Source: Monoplex corrugatus
Taxonomy: Eukaryota; Mollusca; Gastropoda; Littorinimorpha; Ranellidae
Reading direction: 5' to 3'
Length of the DNA stretch: 64,000 nt
NCBI GenBank assembly: GCA_030674185.1
Contig: JAPXFY010000013.1
Coordinates: forward strand, 56,786,517 to 56,850,516
Shown piece after piece: positions 59,886-64,000 of this stretch. The translations under genes were made by a program, and so were the position numbers. Under the pieces are notes generated by a model, which saw nothing but the letters and a program-made list of their open reading frames with translations, was not told the DNA's origin and ran no database searches. How positions within the stretch are numbered: position 1 is the first letter of the stretch; each line of letters starts with the position of its first letter.

Positions 59886-62652
59886 CACACACACACACAC
59901 TTCACACAAACATAAACATCATACACATATTGATGATGGTAATGATGGTAATAACGTGGAATGTGAAAGCAGTATTTGTCAAATTAATTGACTGTTCTGT
60001 CAACGTATTACATCCAGTCTGTGTCTTATAACATATCTTTGATTTTTATGGTAAATAAATGAGTTCTGAGTTCTTCATATGATCACCAATACGCAATTCT
60101 CTCACATTTTCGTCTATATCCAAATGTCATTTGATTACTTTCAGGAGTTCCACAAGTGCACAGTTAGAGTATAAACATGTACGTAAAGGTATAGTAAGCT
60201 TAAGGACACGGGCAATATGAATGTTTTGTACTTGTTACTCTGCAATATGTAATTCGTCTGCGCAGAATAAGTGCTAACTCGATTATTGTGTGTTTGAGGT
60301 GTCAGCAATTTTAATACCTACAGTCTTTTCTGATGCGTTTGGATTTGTAACTGAGTGTAATATGATAAAAAAAGAGAAGAGTGGCAGAATGGTTCCACAT
60401 ACACCTGCCAATAATTAACCTTCAGGTTCCAGAGGTCGTTTCTCGTTGTGTCCTTGACTTTTCTCCTCAGTTTGACTGGAAAATTGAACTGAACGTCTGG
60501 TCTTTCTTCGCCTGTGCACGTTTAAGTTCCCACGGCAACTGAAAATCGTGAATAGCTGCTCTGGTATAGAATACTGGAGAGATCGGTTCATTTCCCAGGT
60601 CCCTTCCCTTGAATAATTTTTTTTTCATTTGCCTTCTTGTCTTTTTGAAGTTTTGGTAAAAAAAATTGAATGGTGCTGCACTGTGGCAATGCGCTATCAA
60701 CGGGGAGAACAGAGCGAGTTTCACATGATAAATCGAGGACGGATAGACATTATATTTTCGTGTTTTTTCTTTTTTTGTTTTCATTTTTCTCAGTAGAATA
60801 TCTATTGTCAGCAGATTTTTTCAATGTAAGACAGAAAAAGGGACGGAAATAACTCCCACCCAGCTGAATTGAAAAATTATCTTTCATCAGTCAGAGTGAT
60901 GAAATGAAAATGGTAGCTATCTAATACCTGGGGAGAGTTGATCAAACTACAGAAGATATAGTACTTTTCCAATCACTCATCTTCTAACAATCTCTCATAT
61001 TACACCACCTATAAACGCCAAGGTTGATCATCCTCTACCATAGTTATTCTATGAATAGTGTATTGGTGCAGTTAAGGTATGAGCTGAGAGACCTACTCTG
61101 TATCAGTTTTTCCTGTATATATATACACGAAGATGCCAGGAAGTGGAAGAGAAATGAACTGCATCATTACTAAACCCCCTTCTATAATGACATTGAGTGA
61201 ACAGATGTGCTTCTTAAAGTGTGGCCTTTTAACGTGCAAAACTGATGAGTCTGGATGTGTAGCTCATAATTATAGGAACAGAGTAACAATAATAATCACA
61301 GAACAGGGGTACTATGGTTGGTCCGGGGGAGGGGGTAATGTAAAAATCAATGTTGTTGTTTTTTTTGTAATATAACAACTTTACTCCACCATTTTGTCAT
61401 AATGAAATGGCTGATCACATGTTTTACAGTAGCATGTTAACTACTGAATCAGAATTTCATGCGTATTTCCTTCTGACAAACTCGAAGTAGATAACAATTT
61501 TCTGGAGATAGTAACAAAGTCTCTCTGCTACTGTAGAAAATCAAAGCACGTGTCACCCATCAGATGGATATAAAAATATGGTAAAGCTAGGTAAGGTAAG
61601 ATGGAGTTAGGTAAGGTAAGGTAAGGTAAGGTAAGGTAAGGTAAGGTAAGGTAAGGTAAGGTAAGGACAGTGGAGAAATTGTGAAATAATCCTATTGATA
61701 ATCTGCTCTGCAGTACAAACTTCTTTTTCTCCATCAGTGTGTCACTTAATTAAAGGTGTTTCAGATTAGCAGATTTACAGAAATGTTTAATTATTAACCT
61801 CTTGAGTGCCCCATGACTGACTAGTCAGTCATGCTAAAGTGTACGCCAGAGTGCCCCATGACTGACTAGTCAGTCATCGTCATTTCATGATTTTTCACAT
61901 CTCCAATTTTAGACAGGGGTTCCCCCATTTGCTCCAATCAGAAAGTTTGGTGTATCAGCTTCAAATATTCATGAGGTTTGAAGTGGTATCTCAATGGGCA
62001 TTGGTCAAAGAACTCGGTTAAGTGACCCACCCAACTGTCACTTCCACTCGACTTTTCAAGATGGCAGACGACGAATCACAACCAGGCCCAAGCTCGGGAA
62101 AAAGAAAGCGTACACCCAAGGATTTTCGGATTTTCACTGGAAAGATCCTAATGTAGTTTTAGAAATGATGGAAGATGCAGAATTTCTCAAGATGTATGGC
62201 GAAGCATCGTCAGATAATTCTCTGGACGAGGAAGATGAAGGCGATGAAGTGCGGCGTGTCGGTGCCGACGTCAACATCGCTCCGATTGTGCGAGCGAACG
62301 CTGACAGAGAAGAAAGAGCAGAACTAGAAACAGAATTTGAGGATATAGATGACCCAGACCACCAGCAAGGTGACGGACAGTCCAGTGAATCAAGTGAAAT
62401 GAGGGAAAATGAAGAAGAGATACAAGAACCGACGTCGGAGAGCACCGACAATGACAACTCGGCGAGCTACGCCCAACACACGAACACACGCCTTCACGTG
62501 GTCAACGATTGGTCTGCAGTCCGAGCGAGAGGACGGGGCAGAGACTGACGTCATAACCTATTGTCTTGTGCTGTGGCCAACTTCGCTGACTGACGGTTAG
62601 GTTGTGTGCGCGTGTAATCTGCCCAGTTTGAAGTGGGCGTGGCAGTGTGTGT

Positions 62653-62712
<60 letters not shown>

Positions 62713-62773
62713 ATACAAATACTAGTAATAGGTACTGATTGTACTTAGGTGTATGTGTGGTGTGTGTGTGTGC

Positions 62774-62832
<59 letters not shown>

Positions 62833-62839
62833 GTGTGTT

Positions 62840-62893
<54 letters not shown>

Positions 62894-64000
62894 TGTGTGT
62901 GTGTGTGTGTGTGTGTTTTGTGTGTGTGTGTGTGTGTGTGTGTTTCATGCTTACATCTAGGACTTTTAGGTGTTACAACAGGCATGCTGTGACACAAAAT
63001 CACAAAATGCAAGGGAAAAAAAATAATTTTCAACTTCATAGGCCATGTGCTATAAAAACATTAGATAAAATAAAGTTACAACTATCATAAATGAAAAGTG
63101 TTCAATTCCCTTTCAGAAAACCATAGGTTTTATATACTTTCCTTCAGTAGTTTTTATGCTAGAATTTTTTGTTAATTATTACCCTCCATAGCCAAAAAAA
63201 CCTTGGCCAATAGTTTCACCGAGCAAAAAATATTCATGGCATTGAAAAGGTATATATGTTAACTAAAAATTGTTGCTTCTGATGCCTTCTGTAGACCTAT
63301 CATAGATTATAACTGATTAAGATCCACTGGGAAATAGTTGTATTTACTGCATTTAAAACAACTCCTCTTGGAAGTAAAGTAAATTTTTATATCATATCTT
63401 CAAAACGTATGTCAATTATTGTTGATTATTTTGCAGATAAAGGTTACTGTGTTCCAGTCTACGTCAGATGTAACAATGTCAATGACTGTCCTGGTAAAGA
63501 GGACGAGATGGACTGTGACCACTACACCTGCCCTGGTTTCTACCGCTGTCGTCAGTCTAAGATCTGTCTCCACAAACAAAACCTGTGTGATCGTATTTCC
63601 CAGTGTCCACAACATGATGACGAACTGATGTGTGACTTTGTGTGTCCTCAAAATTGTCACTGTTATGGTTATGCCTTTATTTGCTCTGCTAACTTTACAG
63701 CTCAAAACTACCCTCAACTGCGATCTCTGGATGCAGTGGGTACAGGAATGAAACCTGAGGATCTTTGGCACAATGATCAGTTGATTCACCTTAACCTGAA
63801 AAACTGTGGAATTACAGTAATTGTACATTTGTCTTTCCCAAATCTTCGAAGTTTAGACCTGAGTTATAATAAATTGCAAGAACTAAAAAGTAGTCAACTC
63901 AGTAAGCTGGAAAATCTTCTTTTTCTTTCGTTAGCTTACAATTCATTCATGACACTGAACTCTTTGGTTCATACTGGCTATCGGTTTCCTAACGTCATAG
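46510..64000 (+). CDS. right copy of CUB/C-type-lectin/LDLa/LRR 7TM receptor (GRL101-like), partial
   Basis: Exons on the plus strand: 46510-47148 (ATG at 46530), 51207-51646, 54032-54288, 57873-58389, 59339-59546 and 63437 to beyond the window end. Phases are 1, 0, 2, 0 and 1 and join perfectly, and all donors and acceptors are GT/AG. The visible part encodes about 868 residues. Adding the length of the left terminal exon predicts about 1,330. Domain order is signal peptide, CUB-like, CUB, C-type-lectin-like, LDLa-1 to LDLa-4, LRR cap and leucine-rich repeats; the 7TM part lies beyond the window. Unlike the left copy, no stop or frameshift is visible. It is probably a surface receptor coupling ectodomain binding to G proteins; the ligand is unknown. 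Confidence 0.85.
49549..49662. repeat. (CA)n microsatellite
   Basis: CA run with two CACG interruptions, within sequence lacking a left-arm match (about 49330-49750). Confidence 0.94.
50279..50905. repeat. ~36-bp minisatellite, right arm only
   Basis: About seventeen head-to-tail copies of a unit containing 'CCCATTGACACCAGCATTTA' then 'AGAGAAATTATAGAA'. They have point differences and one or two truncated units near 50800. There are no spacers between units. Confidence 0.93.
51207..51646 (+). CDS. right-copy CUB exon, intact
   Basis: The acceptor TTTTTTTTTCAG/GAG and donor AAG/GTAATG bound 440 nt, entering in phase 1 and leaving in phase 0. The reading is a CUB domain: ETPGWIDGDKYRDN, a first cysteine in SCVTLSIPEDHVLMIS, hydrophobic strands, then NCRIPDVINFARTVSFGFYS and GMGFRLLYSF. 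The last part follows the usual 'F.SD....GF...Y' end. A short cysteine-rich tail (WDCNVSYYNSFKQHFVCRPD, FFCSDNKDK) leads to the lectin domain. CUB domains mediate protein or glycan binding in extracellular proteins. Confidence 0.88.
51668..51817. repeat. (TG)n array close to the CUB-exon donor
   Basis: Begins about 25 nt after the donor. Mirror of the left-arm array at 19174-19277. Confidence 0.93.
52570..53800 (-). mobile_element. LINE C-terminal remnant, right-arm copy
   Basis: Reverse-strand partner of 17440-18560 with the same decayed tail, such as 'IEGFPEGQPNQLWHQHHQQ', 'EHTACNRAYWCQQC' and 'GRSRTQRCR' in shifted frames. Presence in both arms shows it predates the duplication. Confidence 0.7.
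54032..54288 (+). CDS. right-copy exon: N-terminal half of C-type-lectin-like domain
   Basis: Acceptor GACCAG/ATT; donor GAAAT/GTAAAT. The 257 nt (phase 0 to 2) encode IGCHGNKLCGMNLLTLGHNC, YRYIE, then a W-containing helix region (SWNDAADICTSYGGRLAVLN), KWDNVMNF, and IGLRMAASVQLPEM at the splice. The cysteine pair, the A-C-x(3)-GG-x-LA segment and the length fit a CTLD N-terminal half. The domain is completed by the exon at 57873. Confidence 0.9.
54565..54800 (+). mobile_element. tRNA-derived SINE, right-arm copy (empty site for the left-arm LINE)
   Basis: tRNA-like head with A box CAGTGGTTAAATGC and B-box-like GAGTTTCAATC, then the shared SINE body ('GAACCAAGTTCC', 'GCAAGGAAAAGAACC', 'GCAAAAGAGTTGT'). 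The sequence just upstream (CTTCAAATCAAAGTGG) joins directly to the head, where the left arm carries a LINE. Confidence 0.68.
54990..55312. repeat. ~43-bp tandem repeat, right arm
   Basis: About seven copies of a unit with 'TCAAAGTTCAAACATAACAG' and 'GTAATTATGGCCATC'. They run up to the GAT-type tail of RTE-1, suggesting the LINE inserted at the edge of the array. Confidence 0.88.
55313..57740 (-). mobile_element. RTE-1, right-arm copy, uninterrupted
   Basis: Minus-strand reading from the endonuclease end near 57740 (GHGLGTRNERG-like), through the linker (57300-56820) and RT ('GKTQDQTILKMK', 'LLRIIMMRTNNKIKTEMAEE', a YADG-mutated active box near 56095). It continues to the C-terminal tail and a degenerate TCATCATTATCATC tail at 55313. 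At about 57300-57325 the sequence AAGCGTATAT occurs once, which is the empty site of RTE-2 in the left arm. Confidence 0.82.
57873..58389 (+). CDS. right-copy exon: lectin C-terminal half, linker, LDLa-1 and start of LDLa-2
   Basis: Acceptor GCGCAG/GTATCA and donor CAG/GTGAGT; 517 nt as in the left copy. It reads YQHTWIWADDTLAVRYN, DPTYCSAITDLT and SCKKEQKAAFLCE to close the lectin fold. A linker with NQT, NCS and similar sequons follows. LDLa-1 (FFTCMNKQRVPYTLVC then NFQKDCCDGSDEDFC) lacks a cysteine at the usual third position and has an extra one beside the fifth. About 86% of residues match the left copy. It lacks obvious EPN/QPD sugar-binding motifs. Confidence 0.9.
58390..59338 (+). other. 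right-copy intron between LDLa-bearing exons
   Basis: About 950 bp starting with AAACAAACAGAC repeats, then AT-rich sequence alignable with left-arm 7689-8678. No exon or element recognised. Confidence 0.7.
59339..59546 (+). CDS. right-copy exon: end of LDLa-2, linker, start of LDLa-3
   Basis: Acceptor GTACACAG/TGT and donor CCCTG/GTACAC; 208 nt, phase 0 to 1. LDLa-2 is completed canonically (CISRKQVCDKRSDC, VDKSDEAKC) with the SDE cluster. A linker and the first cysteines of LDLa-3 (CPETHFLC) follow. The split codon G/AT gives Asp at the junction. In the left copy the base before the donor is A, giving Asn. CA repeats start 2 nt into the intron. Confidence 0.92.
59549..59902. repeat. compound (CA)n array abutting the splice donor
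   Basis: About 350 bp CA-rich run beginning inside the donor context (GTACACAC...). The left copy has its counterpart at 6990-7478. Confidence 0.93.
59903..61574 (+). other. right-copy last intron, central part
   Basis: AT-rich sequence without recognised exons or elements. The stretch 61250-61574 aligns with left-arm 6190-6480. An 80-codon frame at 61133-61375 has no domain. Confidence 0.6.
61575..61667. repeat. (GGTAA)n pentanucleotide repeat
   Basis: More than a dozen GGTAA/GTAAG units, perfect in the second half. The left arm has a shorter, degenerate TTACC counterpart (about 6118-6182). Confidence 0.93.
61994..62548 (+). CDS. acidic ORF in the TTAA insertion, possible transposase N-terminus
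   Basis: A 184-codon open frame. The first ~40 residues are basic, and the rest is rich in Asp/Glu/Ser (MMEDAEFLKMYGEASSD, SLDEEDEGDE, FEDIDDPDHQQGD, SSESSEMRENEEE), ending VVNDWSAVRARGRGRD. No DDE catalytic region is visible. A second start in another frame (ATGGCAGACGACGAATCACA at 62060) gives MADDESQPGPSSGKRKRTPK. This reads like a natural protein start, so a frameshift near 62115 may join the two. piggyBac-like transposases typically have acidic N-termini, which is the only basis for the suggestion. Confidence 0.4.
   Translation: MGIGQRTRLSDPPNCHFHSTFQDGRRRITTRPKLGKKKAYTQGFSDFHWKDPNVVLEMMEDAEFLKMYGEASSDNSLDEEDEGDEVRRVGADVNIAPIVRANADREERAELETEFEDIDDPDHQQGDGQSSESSEMRENEEEIQEPTSESTDNDNSASYAQHTNTRLHVVNDWSAVRARGRGRD
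62646..62941. repeat. (GT)n, (TC)n, (GT)n/(GA)n microsatellites
   Basis: Three simple-repeat runs downstream of the acidic ORF. They generate artefactual Cys/Val and Arg/Glu frames. Confidence 0.94.
63437..64000 (+). CDS. right-copy terminal exon (5' part): LDLa-3, LDLa-4, LRR cap and first LRRs
   Basis: The acceptor TTTTGCAG/ATAAAG is at 63436/63437, and the reading frame is open to the window end. It completes LDLa-3 (GYCVPVYVRCNNVNDC, PGKEDEMDC), adds LDLa-4 (CPGFYRCRQSKICLHKQNLC), and enters the LRR cap (CPQNCHCYGYAFIC). Leucine-rich repeats follow: LRSLDAVGTG, LIHLNLKNCGI, LRSLDLSYNKLQEL and LLFLSLAYNSFMTL. The A5 run at 63799-63803 keeps the frame, in contrast to the left copy. About 96-97% of bases match the left copy by eye. 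The 7TM part must lie just beyond the window. Confidence 0.92.

Larger units (their letters stand above)
61798..63258 (+). mobile_element. TTAA-flanked insertion, putative piggyBac-like, right arm only
   Basis: Relative to the left arm (continuous at about 6023-6030), the right arm has an insertion that begins after TTAA (61794-61797) with CCTCTTGAGTGCCCCATG and ends before TTAA at 63259-63262. Near the left end the block GTGCCCCATGACTGACTAGT occurs twice, about 42 bp apart. Each copy contains a 20-bp perfect palindrome (ATGACTGACT plus its complement). An acidic ORF follows, then microsatellites. No matching inverted terminus is visible at the right end, so the element is either truncated or only partly defined. 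Confidence 0.5.
40779..64000 (+). repeat. right arm of the large inverted duplication
   Basis: Reverse-complement homologue of the left arm, continuing past the window end. See the left-arm entry for the traced landmarks. Confidence 0.9.

Overview
This window reads as animal nuclear DNA, most likely a gastropod mollusc (inference). The evidence is: split genes with GT-AG introns; many (CA)n/(TG)n arrays; several non-LTR retrotransposon families with decayed copies; tRNA-derived SINEs of a type I associate with molluscs; and a receptor resembling Lymnaea GRL101, an LDL-receptor-class-A / leucine-rich-repeat GPCR. Nothing bacterial is present. No housekeeping gene, rRNA or true tRNA gene was recognised.

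The layout is one large imperfect inverted duplication. The left arm (about 5.26-31.8 kb within the comparable part) and the right arm (about 40.78 kb to the window end) carry the same features in mirror order, around a spacer of about 9 kb. Each arm holds one copy of the same multi-exon receptor gene. The copies are head-to-head: the left copy runs leftward on the minus strand (24376 to 3853), and the right copy runs rightward on the plus strand (46510 to beyond 64000). Exon boundaries could be placed by comparing the arms. The exons are: a start exon with signal peptide and a CUB-like module; a CUB exon; two exons that together make a C-type-lectin-like domain; LDLa modules split across introns; and a large last exon with two more LDLa modules, leucine-rich repeats and a rhodopsin-type 7TM domain with an ERF motif and NPFLY. 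The predicted product is a membrane receptor of about 1,330 residues with an unusually composite ectodomain.

The left copy looks broken. It has an in-frame stop and frame disruption in the CUB exon, and a one-base homopolymer expansion in the last exon. The right copy is open as far as the window shows. Divergence between the copies is uneven: the CUB exon is highly diverged, while the second LDLa exon and the start of the last exon are nearly identical.

Mobile elements date the structure. Elements in both arms predate the duplication: an RTE-type LINE, a LINE tail with an 'LKANL.SCGL' motif, a CR1/L2-like LINE at the inner edge, and a SINE. Elements in only one arm came later, and their empty sites can be read in the other arm. 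In the left arm these are an L2/CR1-type LINE inside the SINE, an RTE nested in the shared RTE, and a TTAA-flanked piggyBac-like element. In the right arm they are an RTE 3' fragment, a small TTAA element and a larger TTAA insertion with an acidic ORF. The spacer holds microsatellites, SINEs, a CCAGT-type minisatellite and another LINE, but no gene I can support.
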